Shown here in pieces: positions 23,930 through 35,344 of a DNA stretch of 64,000 nt; positions within the stretch are counted from its first letter, which is position 1, and each line of letters opens with the position of its first letter. The position numbers were made by a program, and so were the translations under genes. The DNA is taken from contig JAUIRK010000734.1 in the NCBI GenBank assembly GCA_030549495.1, forward strand, positions 310,001-374,000, given 5' to 3'. This DNA comes from Nectonema munidae. Lineage: Eukaryota; Nematomorpha; Nectonematoida; Nectonematidae. A model generated the notes under the pieces. The model searched no databases, was not told the origin of the DNA, and saw only the letters and a program-made list of their open reading frames with translations.

Positions 23930-25320
23930 CTAAAAATCAATGAACGCTAGAACTATTGGAACAGAAGAACGATTGGGAACAAAGGAAAGAGAAAAAAAGT
24001 ATTTAGAGAATAGCGAAGGCAAAACAAAGAGAAAAAAAGGAATCCAAATGGAGAAAGAAAATATAAGTAACAGATGGCCAGAATATTTTGAGCAATTGCT
24101 CAACGAAGAAAACGTAGAGAAGGAAAAAGTAAAGCTAAAAATTGAAGGGCATTGATGAATTGAAGAATAACAAAGCAGTTGGTGACAGTGAAATTAGCAT
24201 TGAAATGATTAAAGCTGGGGCGATAAATGAATTTAATGACTGACTTATGAAAGCTATATGGAGAGAGAAAAGAATTTCGAAGGATTAGAAAAAGGGTATG
24301 ACAGTACCAATTTTCAAAAATAAGGGTGATATTATGGAGTGTGCTAATTAGCGAGGGATTATGTTGCTGGAACATGGATTTTGGAAAAAATATTAGATCC
24401 AAGAATTCGTTCAATAGTGAAAATCGATTCAAAACAATTTGGCTTTATGCCAGGTAAGAGTACGATAGATGATATCTTTCTTGCCAAGAAATTGATAGAG
24501 AAAAATTTAGAAGGAAACTTAGCAGTTTTTGCGGTTTTGTTGACTTGGAGAAAGCATATGACCGCGTTCCTAAGTGTACTGGTCCATGAGGAAAAAAGGA
24601 ATATCAGAAATATTGGTGAGAATACTTTAGGGATTGTATAAAGTCAAAAACAGCGGTTAAAACTATGGAAGGAAAATCAAGATAATTTGATATTCAAGTT
24701 TGCCTCCATCGAGGTTTGGCGTTAAGCTCCATTTTGTTTGCAATAGTGATGGATGTTTTGTCTGAAAGTATAAAAGCAGATCTATGGGAGCAACTTTTCG
24801 AGGATGATTTGATTATCATGTCGGAAAATAGTGAGCAACTGTAGAAAAGACTTATAAGTTGGCAAGAATTTCTTGAAAAGTATGGGCTAAAAATGAATGC
24901 ATAGAAGATAGAAATTATGATGTGCAGTAAGATATTGGAACATGCATCAACAGGCTCGTGCACCCTATTTATTTTGGGAGCTTGAGCCCCCGCCCAATTT
25001 TGGTTAGCGCGGGCTCTGTGCATCAACAGGAATTAAAGCAACTGAAATAATTTAATTACCTGAGATCACTGATTGTTGCGGAAGGAAACTGTGAAAAAGA
25101 ATTGAAAGAGTGCAAATGGAGGGAAGTAAAAGCTGTGATAAACGATAATAAAGAATGAGGAGGTGCAAAGAATAATAATGGTGGCAGAAAGAAGCAAACT
25201 TCAATGGTATGATCATGTGCTAAGGAAAAACGTAAAAGATGTGACTCGACAAGCGTTGGAATTACCAGTTACGGGGAAGAAAAGCAGAGGACGGGGATGG
25301 CAAGGATAGATTTTTGGTAA
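23930..25320 (+). mobile_element. RTE-like LINE reverse transcriptase relic
   Basis: Non-LTR retrotransposon ORF2 fragment. In order: RWPEYFEQLLNEEN (24075), KAVGDSEISIEMIKAG (24175), VPIFKNKGDIMECAN (24305), FGFMPGKSTIDDIF (24440), a frame-changed LEKAYDRVP region (24545), VCLHRGLALSSILFAIVMDVL (24700, two frames), the catalytic YADD degraded to EDDLIIMSE (24800), LKMNA.K.EIMMCS (24885), then KLQWYDHVLRKNVKD and RQALELPVTGKKSRGRGWQG (25195-25305). The last block is the typical C-terminus of this lineage. Several stops; the endonuclease domain is absent. A 66-bp foreign piece interrupts it near 24970. Confidence 0.8.
24953..25032. mobile_element. Small insertion with 11-bp direct repeats inside the LINE
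   Basis: The 11-bp phrase GCATCAACAGG occurs on both sides of a GC-rich insert of about 66 bp. The insert contains the partial inverted repeat GAGCTTGAGCCCCCGCCC and AGCGCGGGCTCT. Its other side, complement AAATAAATAGGGTGC, is also found at 46360-46375 (AAATAAATAGGGTGCGCGGG), so it belongs to a dispersed family. Class unknown. Confidence 0.55.
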
Positions 25321-26239
25321 AAATTTAGTTCCATCAATACACCAAACATTTTGCAAAAATGAAAATTTGTTTGTTTTTAAATGAGATAAAAATAGTTTTC
25401 AATCGTTACAATTTTATATCAATGAATATTGTCAGACTCGCGTTAGAAATTTTTCTCAACAAAGTTCACTTAATCTATATCAGTACGTTTGTTACATTTT
25501 GTAACATTTGAAAACTTTAATTTTTTGAAGCCAGGAAATTTTTTTTCAATAGCTATTTGGGAATTAATATTTTAAGCTATTCAGTTTAAAAGCAAAAATA
25601 CACTATTTGTTTAATATTTGAGCAGAGATATTTTTTTATAATGTTCTATTGTAAAATTTTGTAAGTAACACTGTACATAATTAATTAAATCATTTTTTTA
25701 AGAAAATTTGTTGATTTATTATAATAAAAATATAATATCCAAATAAAATGTTTCAGTTGTTAAAAATGTACTTAATCTATTTATGACAGCTGTGGGAATT
25801 TTTTTGTAGACAGAAATAGTCAAAAAAAAAAAGCAATGATTTTCTTGTGCTCGTATACTATGATTTTTATAATTTATGTTTGTTTAAATAGTTTTTTTAA
25901 TGATTTTGTGTTCTAAGACTTAAATAATTTTATGAAAAGTGATTAAACTACCATCTTTTGTATACTATGATTCCTTACAAAATGTAAAAAATACAAGCGT
26001 TACCAAATCACCCTATAAGTGTCTTGTTCAACGTTGGCTTTTGCTGCTTATAAAAACTTGAAAATATCAAATAAAGTGGCGATAAACTATCTCATTTTTT
26101 ATGCCTCCTATTATTTTGATATTATTCTAAGAACAGACAGTTTCGTTTTAACATAGTGAAAATTGCTTTATTAGTTTATTTTGTCTCCTTTCTCTCTTAT
26201 GTTAATTATGTAGCAAATTTTGCAATTTTGAGTAAAAGA
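25321..26239. other. HCN intron, no recognisable feature
   Basis: AT-rich. No supported gene or repeat boundary. Confidence 0.45.
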
Positions 26240-26392
26240 TAAGGTAAAGCTACCGTGGGTGTGTTTCCATTGACAAGGCACTGATGTACCGCTTGTGTCA
26301 AACTATGAACAAATTGGTATAGTGAGGAATCGAACCCAGAGACTTAAGTGCTGAGTCCATCATCTCAACCAACCTGCCATGCCACACATAGA
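26240..26392 (-). mobile_element. tRNA-derived SINE
   Basis: On the minus strand a tRNA-like head begins near 26390. It has an A-box-like TGGCAGGTTGG (26379-26369) and a perfect B-box GGTTCGATTCC (26336-26326), the internal RNA polymerase III promoter pair at tRNA spacing. A non-tRNA body of about 75 bp follows to an AT-rich end near 26240. The acceptor stem does not pair cleanly, so a functional tRNA is unlikely. Confidence 0.65.
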
Positions 26393-27129
26393 GTATGCTG
26401 TAGTGGATATACGTCAAATTAGTTTTCAAAAAATTTAAGTTATGGTGTAAAAATTTTTAGTTTTTGTGGAAGCTATATAACTTTTTCGGATAGACTTTTT
26501 TTTCCTTAAAAGTTATTATAAATGACAAATCATTGCAAAATGTTAAGTTATTTTACTATTTGTAGATTTTTGTATCTTGCTCTAATTTAACTTTTAAACT
26601 ATTTTTGAATGATGCTGATAAAAATGAAGTAATGCAATCTTAATTTATTGTTTCATTTTTGTTTGCACAATTTTATCTTTATTTTATACCCTTTTTGACA
26701 GTCTAACTAACTTACACTTATTCTTATACACTAAAAAAAATGGAAAAATTCTAATACCAAGTTTTCTAACTTTAGTTTTGTTTTACATTTTTGATAGAAA
26801 TTACCTACGAAAAGTTATGTAATTTGGATGTTTTTTATTTATTTTTCTCAATAAAACATTTTTTCATTTTTTTAGGAAGAAGAAATGGAACAACTGAAAA
26901 TTAATGAATGATTTTTTCCATTCAATAAAATTTTCAATTTTTTTTATTGTTAATTTATATCTATACCCCTTTTCTACCCATAATTTTGAGGAGGTACGCA
27001 TCTATTTAAAGTGAGAAAGAATGAGCTATATATAAGTCCTCATTCATTGTTGACGTTAAGCTTAATAGGGCGGGGGTTAAAGTTTACATTAAGCTTAATT
27101 ATGAATGAAACAGAATAGACAAGAGAGGA
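26393..27129. other. HCN intron, no recognisable feature
   Basis: AT-rich, no gene seen. The phrase TTAAGCTTAAT occurs twice near 27055-27100. Confidence 0.45.
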
Positions 27130-27653
27130 GTAGGAATTCAGAAAAATTTGTCGTCAGTAGTGTTAGTACGATGGTGCGATAAGAATGCAGCTACTGCGAT
27201 TTCGAATGGATTGGAGCTTATCCTTTACAAAAGGCTACGCGTTATTGTTCAAAACAAAAAAAAGGATAAGTGTTCCCCTTCGCAAACTTATTTCTTTATA
27301 TAACGCTAACATGATTGAAATAGATCTACTTGATGGATTTTACTAGATGCTTACAGACCAAAAGTTAGATCAAAAAAATGGTGTCAAATTTGTTTTCTAA
27401 CGCGTTGAGTATGTTTGTGGTTGCTGCATGTAGGAGACTTCACTGCAATTGTAACGGTAAAAACGCATTGTCTCATCTAGAATTTAGGAGGCAAATACCT
27501 TTTTTTTCTATGAAAGTTGGAATAGAGAATTTTAGAAAACATAAAGGTGGACCAAGTGAAGGGAGATGTTTCGTGTGTAAGAAAAATACAATAAAATGTT
27601 GCGAAAGTTGTAGTCTGCATGAAAAGTGCTTTTCTTTTCCTCACAAATACTAA
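27130..27653 (+). pseudogene. piggyBac (PGBD-like) transposase C-terminal relic
   Basis: Across two or three frames the plus strand reads KFVVSSVSTMVRW, AISNGLELIPLQKATRYCSK, VPLRKLISLYNANMIEIDLLD (third catalytic Asp region, normally YN..MGGVD..D), then RRQIPFFSMKVGIENF and a zinc-binding tail GRCFVCKKNTIKCCESCSLH with a stop at 27653. The final CxxC...CxxC...H pattern is the family's C-terminal finger. The order and spacing fit PGBD-type piggyBac, a different subfamily from those at 4 and 10 kb. The GGVD motif is altered to MIEID. Confidence 0.72.
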
Positions 27654-28874
27654 TCTTTTTTTAAAAAATTCTTGAATACCCTAGAAACCAACGTTCACTT
27701 TTTGGAATATTTTATTTTTAGCAATTTTTATAAAGTGCATACTTTCTAGATTGAAGTATATCATTCATTGACTTTTTAGAAGTAGAATACCAATTTTTGG
27801 AAAACGAAATCTCAAGCAAAAGTTATATAGTGGCGTTAAAGAAGTGTATAAAACGGATTACCTTATAAAATGTCGATTACCGTATTCCCGATTTGCGACT
27901 CCCACTCCGATTTCATAAATAGTTACATTCATATATGCTTGATTAAAAAAAAATTCATACACACACTCTTTTTAGTGTTCAACGTTGCAAAAACACGACA
28001 TAAAAATGTTCACCATTTTAGCACAAGCCTTGTATTTTTCAATAAAAATTCAATAAAATTAAAGAATGGACTTTTTTATCTTACGTTAAAATTAGTTTTT
28101 GAAGGAGCAAAACTCAGTTTGTGTGCAGAGAGTTTTTTAGAAAAAAAATTTAAAGCTACTTTGCTTTTTTTTTTAATTTTAATTTACTTTGGAAAATTTT
28201 TTAGGATAACTTGAGTTTATGAATCGTATTCTTTTGTCTTAGATAAAAAGCTTATAGACATTAAATTGATCAAGCATTTTGCTTGCAACACAAATGTCTA
28301 AAATTCAGGAAATCTTTCAATGACAACCTAAAATTAACATTAACAAGCGAATGGGGACATGCCATCACAATTTTAGAGATTTATAATATTTGAAACAGAA
28401 GTCATTAATATTTAAAAAAAAATATATACATGAATGGAGTTGAAGCCTCAAAAATTGCAAAAGGGGAAAGGTGTGGGAGGAGTCAAAAAATGATAAATAA
28501 GTGGAGTCGGAGTCGCCAAATATTTTTCCGAGAAGGCTACTTTGGGAACACCTTCGCAACGATATTTAGGGTCGGGATTAAGGGGTTGAGAAGCCATGAT
28601 TTAGACTAAGACACATTTGTACTATCGTTTTTAGGGCAAAAAGGAAGCAAGGAAGAGGATTTTCTCAAAGTAATAGCATATTTAAAATTTATAGAAAATA
28701 TTTGAAGAAAATGAAGCTTTCGTTTTACTCTACCTGTTCGGATTCTGCGAATGAAACAAGAATTTTTAAGACAAGAGGGTGCCGTGCGGATCTAATTGGT
28801 ACAATGCTATTGCGTAGGGCTGACTTTAATGTGTGTGTGTGTTTGATAATGTGTGTTAGAAAGTATGGAAGTAC
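27654..28874. other. HCN intron adjacent to the first exon
   Basis: AT-rich, with a (TG)n tract at 28832-28843 just downstream of the donor site of the 28875 exon. No gene seen. Confidence 0.5.
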
Positions 28875-29476
28875 CTGAAAGCGCTAAAAGGGTGGATGAC
28901 CCAAGAGTGAAGTTGTTTTTGGCGATCTTGTTCCTTAAGGATGGCCTTTTTACTTCCAAAAAGTTTGTTAGACATGCGAGAGTCAGTAGCAATGAAGATA
29001 TTGGAGATGTTGTTCTTGAATTTAGATTTCTGGGTTGCCGAAGTTTGCAGCGATGATTTGGGAGGAAGAGAAAAACTTGATCGCACTGTTTCGCCATCAC
29101 CAGCAGCAGACGTATTGGACAAAATATAGTTTTGATTAAAGGACAAGGAAGACGCGTGTGTTTTGAAGTTTTCACCAGCGAATCTACGAGAAGAAGCAGT
29201 GGAGTTCACTTTCGAAAACGTTGATCCTCCAGGTGAAGCAGTTTTCCTATTTTCATCAGCACCACTTTTAAAAATGGACGCTGTGCCCATTGCAGTACTG
29301 TCTTGATTGAAGTGTGATTCGATTGCGGAGTCATGATCTTCTTTATTATTCGTCCTCCTCAAAAGACTATACTGCTTAATGAGAGCGAGTGGGGAATTAC
29401 AGGACTGAGAACGCCTTTCTTTCTTCCTACCTGATGCAATACGAGAAAGGTATCTTTTTTCACGGATTGATGCCAT
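28875..29476 (-). CDS. Ih: HCN (Ih) channel, alternative first coding exon A
   Basis: N-terminal exon of the HCN channel. ATG at 29476 with an in-frame TAA nine codons upstream (29501-29503) and no AG between them, so the start is well supported. It codes 200 residues plus two bases and ends at donor TTCAG|GTACTT (28875/28874). Residues 1-150 are a Ser/Lys-rich, probably disordered cytosolic tail. The last 45 residues form the HCN domain before S1: NKLFGSKKAILKEQDRQKQ then WVIHPFSAFR. The known family sequence is KLFGSKKA..KE..RQK..GHWVIHPCS.FRFYWDL, so identity is high except Phe for Cys in HPCS. The AG remainder joins the A of the 7969-8132 exon to make Arg. It is an alternative to the exon at 31149. 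Confidence 0.9.
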
Positions 29477-31148
29477 ATGAATCCATGGAGAAATTGCAAT
29501 TTAATCAAAAATCTATCATGACAGAGATCGTGGAAAGGCAAAATTTCAAGCATACATGTTTTTACAAATAAAGAACCAGCAGTGTGAAAACTCTTTTGAA
29601 GAATATTAAAATTTTAAAAACTACTTTTGCAATGAAGGAAAATGATAACACATTTTAAACAAATAAATGATTTCAAAACACGCAAAGGAAACGGCAAAGT
29701 ATGAAGATAATGGAATACTTGAATTTGATTCGTTGAGATATCTTGATAGACGCCGCTACTCAAATTTAAAAATAAGTGTATCATAATAATGATGATTTAT
29801 TACACCACAACTACTTTGGAAATAATATTATCAACACCATAATCTGTAAATAGCTGAATTGATTATACATACCATCATGAAAGTTTTTGGTGTTTACAGC
29901 ATATGTAATAATCTTTGAGGGGAGAATTGAATTTCTTTCTAAAGATAAGATTTACACTGTGCATGCATAGATGCAAAATCTCGATACCATTATATATTTT
30001 CAGAGATTAGAAAAGAGATAACGATGATAAACTTAAAAGTTCTAATCATTTTTATTCTCAGTTAAAGGATAACGCTAACTTACTATGTAAATCAACATTA
30101 TAGGTACTTTAGGTGAATTTGGCAAGCTTTAGAAAAGGACTCTCGCATTCAGCAGGAACTTGTTGCTCATTAGTTCAGTCTCATGCGCGAGAGATCAGGA
30201 TTTTGGCATTACAAAGGCCATTTCAGAAAAAGAAGAGGCTTTACTCGCCGCCGAGCATCCTAATCTTGCAGAAGAGAGATAGGAATCAAAAAAGAAAACT
30301 TTGGAAAAATCAATACACACGAAGAGAGGTTTTCCATTCTTCTTTCCATGAGTGTGTGGTATGTGTGGTGAGTGTGTATACTGTATATACACATATCACT
30401 TGTAGCAGCAATAATGTGTGTGTGTGTGTGTTTTATATAATAATAAATAGAGAGGTAACCAACATTACTACAAATAATAATAATTATAAATATCATCATC
30501 ATGCATACTGCAGGCCTGTTTGGAATACGTTAATAATATCACGTTTTAACCGTAAACAAGAAGAGCGAAGGATTCATTGGATGGAATGGCGTTTAACTAT
30601 TTCATTTGACATTTTGTTGTACTCGAAATAAGGAAGGAGAACGCATATATGATGGTGAAGCATCTTGTACGTTTACAAATTGATGCGCTCATTTGGTGAC
30701 AAGTATCATGTGTCATAGTATATGTCGTCCTGCGAATATCAGCTAAACTGAGCGTAAAATGTTTTATTGTGAAAACATTAGTAGTAAGTAAATATATTCA
30801 TTGTTTAATCTTATAGTGATAAAAATTATGAGTGATTAATTCCAGTGAGATTTTGGAAGACAGTGTCCAAAAACATTGAGGGGTTGTTCAACCTGTTGAG
30901 GTTTTGAAAGATTTTAAATTTTCCAAATCTTGGTCACCAAAAAGATCAACTCATATGCAGTTAAACACTTATTCAATAGGAAAACTCGAGAAATGGTAAG
31001 GGTAACAAATTAGCCACAATTAAATGACCATTAACTCAATACCATACTGATGAATAACAAAATAGTAGTTATGCGAAAGTCATAGTTTTCATACAACTTG
31101 ATATACGTTTAAATATTTGACATTTTAGCAGGGAAAAAAGAAAGATAC
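29477..31148. other. Interval between the two alternative HCN exons
   Basis: Contains a less AT-rich patch at 30113-30360. The patch is open in one plus frame for 172 codons without a recognisable domain. In another plus frame it reads FGITKAISEKEEALLAAEHP before a stop. (TG)n follows at 30417-30431. It could include the leader or promoter of exon A; nothing firmer can be said. Confidence 0.4.
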
Positions 31149-31683
31149 CTGAAGTAGGAGCAGGGATGAACGATGAAAGAATGACCACATTTCTCATGTC
31201 TTCGTTTTTCATCGGAAGCGGCTTTTGAATTTCCAAAGAGTTTGATCGTGAGCTTATTGGACACATCAGGAGCGAATAATTCACGAATAAAATGACGAAT
31301 CGGATTATTTGCAGGAACTTCGTTAGTGGAATTGCGCAACTCTGCATTCTCATCAGCTCCAAAGACGACTTCTGGTTCATCTGCCACCCGTGTGTGTCTT
31401 TTATCGGCCAACGAAATCGAAAACTTTTTTTGCAAGTGCGACAAATTAATTTCATTTCCGAAGCGGACATCCTTTTCGAGTTTCTTGTTTTTGTGGTCGA
31501 CACTCAGAGAGTGAAAGGGGCGATTGATATGAATCTTAGAAATTGATCCTTGTGAAGTTTTAGAAATATTTTTGCCTCCAACAGGATCGTGGTTTTGATC
31601 TGTGCTGGCAAAGGACCAATGAATTAAAGGTATTGACACTTTGGAATCTTTATTTTTATATTTCATAAATTATTTTCTAGAAT
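31149..31683 (-). CDS. Ih: HCN (Ih) channel, alternative first coding exon B
   Basis: Second alternative N-terminal exon of the same channel. ATG at 31666, in-frame TAA two codons upstream (31670-31672), and a likely acceptor CATTTTTAG| just before 31683, implying a non-coding leader exon upstream. It codes 172 residues plus two bases to donor TTCAG|GTATCT (31149/31148). An N-terminal charged tail contains VRFGNEINLSHLQKKFS; the HCN domain at the end reads RELFAPDVSNKLTIKLFGNS and then KAASDEKRRHEKCGHSFIVH with PCSYFR. Compared with exon A it keeps HPCS but diverges in the KKA..KE..RQK helix. The split Arg codon has the same phase as in A, so both can join the S1-S2 exon. Confidence 0.88.
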
Positions 31684-32869
31684 CTAAAAATGTTTAAATA
31701 AATATTGTAAGCTATCCTAATAAAATAAACGTTTTTTATTAATTGATAATAATCACCTTCATCATAATCATGATCATATCTTATACACAACCTTCAGAGT
31801 GTGTGACTTTTCATCCAAATAATTTTGAATATTGTTCTTTGAAAATAAATGGTTATATTTAACATGGATTTAAAATTTATTCAGTCTAAAAAAGAAGTTT
31901 ATTACTTTTTTCTATTTTTATAAAATCGAAATAGTCCGAAAAATATGCATCATAGTTATGATAGATGAATAAAATGCGTTGATGTTGCTAATGAAATGCA
32001 CGTTTGTAAAGTACCCACCAGATATTTCCTATCAAAAAATGAAAATAATCATGAAAAAAAAATTTTTTCTAGAGATTTCTGATATCTTTTGAACAGAACA
32101 TTTTTATTTACTTGAATTGATTTCTATCCCAATATTCCCAATTTCTATCTAAATATTTCTAATATTTATTTAATTTCATTTTCCTCAAATAAAATCTCTG
32201 TAATTTAATTAAAACAATGGATATATTTTTTCAAATAATTTTTCAATGACTACAAGAACCAAAGATTCCATTATAAAAGAATTGTTCACTTTATGAAAAT
32301 AAAGTATCTAAAGATAAATTTATTTGTATTTTTGCGATTAGTAAATTTGTTTGTATCGATAAAGTAGAGAAGCAATTGTCACTGGTAGAAGAAAAGAATG
32401 AAGCAATAGAGAGAGAATCCTCCTCTACTTATTGTAATGAAATTTATCTGCTACAAATCACCCAGCATTCACGTTTTTTACTTCTTCCATGGTCTCACTC
32501 TCAAAACTCTCTTCTTTTCAAGACCGTCAATTGACTTCCTTCTGTCATTGTTTAGTCTCTTTTTCATACAATTTTCTACCTTTTAATTAGAAAATTAAGC
32601 CTGCATTTATGTGTGTGTGTATATGTATTCCCTTTCATCTTATTCTCTTTTTAGCTCTATCAGGTTGTGTTCAATAAATTTTACTTTATTTATGTGAATT
32701 CTTAATAAAATTATAACACTTGAAGAGGATATAACAGTTATATTAAATTCGTATTTCCTATCAAAAGAAAAAATATCAAACCACTGGCTTTTCAAGTTAG
32801 TCCAAAAATTCAATAGGAAAATTTATTTCGTAATGCAAGTCTTTAAAATACTTGACTTTTCTCACACTA
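31684..32869. other. Upstream of HCN exon B, no recognisable coding region
   Basis: AT-rich, with a (TG)n tract near 32610. The non-coding leader exon or promoter expected for exon B may be here but cannot be placed from sequence alone. Confidence 0.4.
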
Positions 32870-33710
32870 AAGATGTCAAACTGCTGCGTGTCTCGAAACA
32901 AAGTATCCGAATTCAGAAACAAAGAAAAGTCAATATGATTGCAGATACTGTGCTCAAAATGATAATGCTGACTTGAGTAAAAAGAAAAAGTCTTCTCTTA
33001 TTAGTTGACACAATTGTGATCTTGAAGGTTTTTCAGGGTGTGCCCATTTCGCCCTTAGCACCACGTGTCCTTTAGTTAAAAGAGAAAAAGCATATTTTAT
33101 TAAATACCTCACATTTATTAAACTTTATTAATGTTTTATTTTTTTAAATACTTTGCATTGTAATGTTGATTGAAAGCTCGAATATTCAACCGTTCAACTA
33201 ATATTAGGATGATGATTTGTTTCGAGAAGATCGCATTTCAATCAAGATATTGCGATGAAACTTCGACGCAAGTATTTCGAAAAAATATAATTACAGGCGA
33301 TTTAAATTTAAACTGATCTAATGTTGAAAATTCAAAAAATATATAACCATTTATGGAATTAAAATGATTTCGTATTCTTATTTATGCGCATAAACCAACT
33401 GGGCCAATTTCTGGCAGTTTACTAGATAATAATTTTATTTCAAATGAGTTAACGTTTTATAAGACAGGCATAATTTCAATCAGTATTTCAGACCATTTAC
33501 CAACCTATATTTGATTAAGTTCTATTAAACATCAACTCAAAACATAAATTCCAAAGAACAAACTTTGATAAATTATATAAATCTCTTAAAATTAAAAAAT
33601 GGAATCGCTCTATTTCCCTAGAGTAATGAAGCATCTAATTTGTTTTTGAAAAATTGAATGATGATTTGATAGTGGCTCAGTTTAAAAATAAACAAAAATG
33701 CACGTTTAAT
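32870..33710 (+). mobile_element. LINE 5' relic: Cys-rich region and APE endonuclease C-terminus
   Basis: At 33285-33530 the plus strand reads IITGDLNLN, then PTGPISGSLLDNNFISNELT and ISISDHLPTYI. This is the end of the apurinic-type endonuclease of Jockey/CR1-type LINEs (GDFN...D....PT....S.LD...........SDH.P). A trailing KWNRSISL..NEASNLFLEKLND region fits the linker to the RT. Upstream (32935-33110) a Cys-rich stretch with YCAQNDNADLSKKKKSSLIS and NCDLEGFSGCAHF may be its N-terminal zinc-binding part, less certain. Many stops. Confidence 0.65.
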
Positions 33711-33829
33711 TTGGATGTCGTTAGAATATTGATCAAGATTAAGTATATCAATCAAATTTTTTAGTTTCGGCAGAATTTTTTTTCAAAAGTTGACTTAATA
33801 CAATTTTTGGCTAAGTTTTGACCATTAAT

Positions 33830-34320
33830 GTGAAAAAATGTGTTAAAGTGCAAATAGAATTAGTGATGTATGCGTGAAAATTATCTCATAAACATACTTT
33901 TTTATTTAAAATAAATATATTTAAAAAAAATTCTATTACGATGCTGAGTTCATTTCAGGACTTAGTTTTCCAAATTAGCGTGCAAGAATGTGTGGAATTA
34001 TCAATCAAGTTTGACATTTTGGAAAAAATCAAATCCTGAAAAATCTCAATTTTCTCAAAATTACAAATAAAATTTTGATTGAAAATCACAATTAAAATTT
34101 TGACTGATGATAAAATTCTCACTAAAAATACCCTTCAAATTAAAAATAATTTTTTAAAACAATATGGTCCATGTTTTTCATTTCTGTAATTATTTTTGCA
34201 CATTGCAGTGTAAAAATAGGGTGAAAGTGTCAATCGATTTGGTAAAAATCAATTTTTTTCCCAAAAAATCATTTGTCAACTTTTTTCTTGCAATCTTTAT
34301 TTATTATAGTACAAATATTT
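33830..34320. repeat. Second copy of the 20-22 kb degenerate repeat (part 1)
   Basis: ATTAGTGATGTATGCGTGAAAATTATCTCATAAA at 33862-33895 and CGATGCTGAGTTCATT at 33939 match 21920-22020. Further diverged GTGTCAAT units occur at 33985 and 34215. Confidence 0.65.
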
Positions 34321-35344
34321 GAGTACACGAGAAGTAAAGGAACTGAAAGCACATTGAAAGGAGAACGCGTGATCATAAGAAAAATGAAATTGTATCTCGT
34401 TAAGGGCTTTTATATTGTCCATGTGGGGTAGTCCTTTGAAGAGCTATATAGTTTCAAGGAACAAGTGTGGAACTTGTCTACACGGAAGATATATATGGTC
34501 TTCCAGTTAACTACGAGATGGTGTAAAAATCTAGTGATGAGATTTTAAAAAACATCTTCACCGTGAAGAAGACGCTCCTCCATTGTGAATCAAAAATCTT
34601 TAAACCTTTATCTTATTAGTAAAACTTAAAACTTATTAGTAAACTAAAAAAGTCATCGGAAAATTTTCAAAGAGTTGGAGATACCATAAATTTGACAGAC
34701 ACCAATATATGAAGATACAGCTATTCTCACAAAATTTTTATAAATGTGAATCGAATTTGACAAATTTTTTCTCTTCGTTGTGAATGAGAGAGTATTTTAG
34801 AATTTGCCCCCCCCCTCAATAATTTTCAACTTTCTGAATTATATATCTTTTTTATAGTATTTATTAGTATTGTTTGCCTTCTGAGTAAATTTTCGACATT
34901 ACTTTTCTTGTTTTAAGGTTAAGTCTTAGAATATTTAAATCTTTTTTTCATTAACGTCCACTTCTTTGTTATAGCAATGCACGTTTGAGCTATATTTGAT
35001 CAGAGGCAGTAATGTAGGCACATTTGAACAAGAGCCCATAGATTTTTGAGCGTGTCAAATGTTTTTATAGCACATAACTATATACAAACTCTATAATTTA
35101 AAGCTTAAAATGTTTATCCCTATTAATAACCAAGCAACGTGGGGGCAAGGGAGCTAGACCCCTAGGATTTAATTTGCCCATCTGAACTCCTTTGAAATAT
35201 ATAAATGTATACAATTTCTTATATTTCCGGCCTCATTAAAATCAGTTTTGCCTCCCCCCTTGATCAGTTTTGCCCCCCCCCCCTCTCCCACCGTACTTGA
35301 AGTGGGAGACGGAGCTAATTTAAACAAGCAAGTCTTTTATTCTA
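34321..35344. other. No recognisable gene
   Basis: AT-rich with C-runs near 34807 and 35256-35289 beside the phrase TCAGTTTTGCC. No coding region supported. Confidence 0.45.

Noticed and set aside
26311-26392. Functional tRNA gene
   Set aside because: A and B boxes are present but the acceptor stem does not pair and a SINE-like body follows.
28853-29571. Plus-strand open frames opposite HCN exon A
   Set aside because: They are antisense shadows of the well-supported minus-strand exon.
30113-30631. 172-codon plus-strand frame
   Set aside because: Runs through a TG repeat and AT-rich sequence with no domain; not called as a gene, although the region is listed as a curiosity.
31069-31546. Other frames overlapping HCN exon B on both strands
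   Set aside because: Shadows; only the frame ending at the phase-matched donor has HCN-domain homology.
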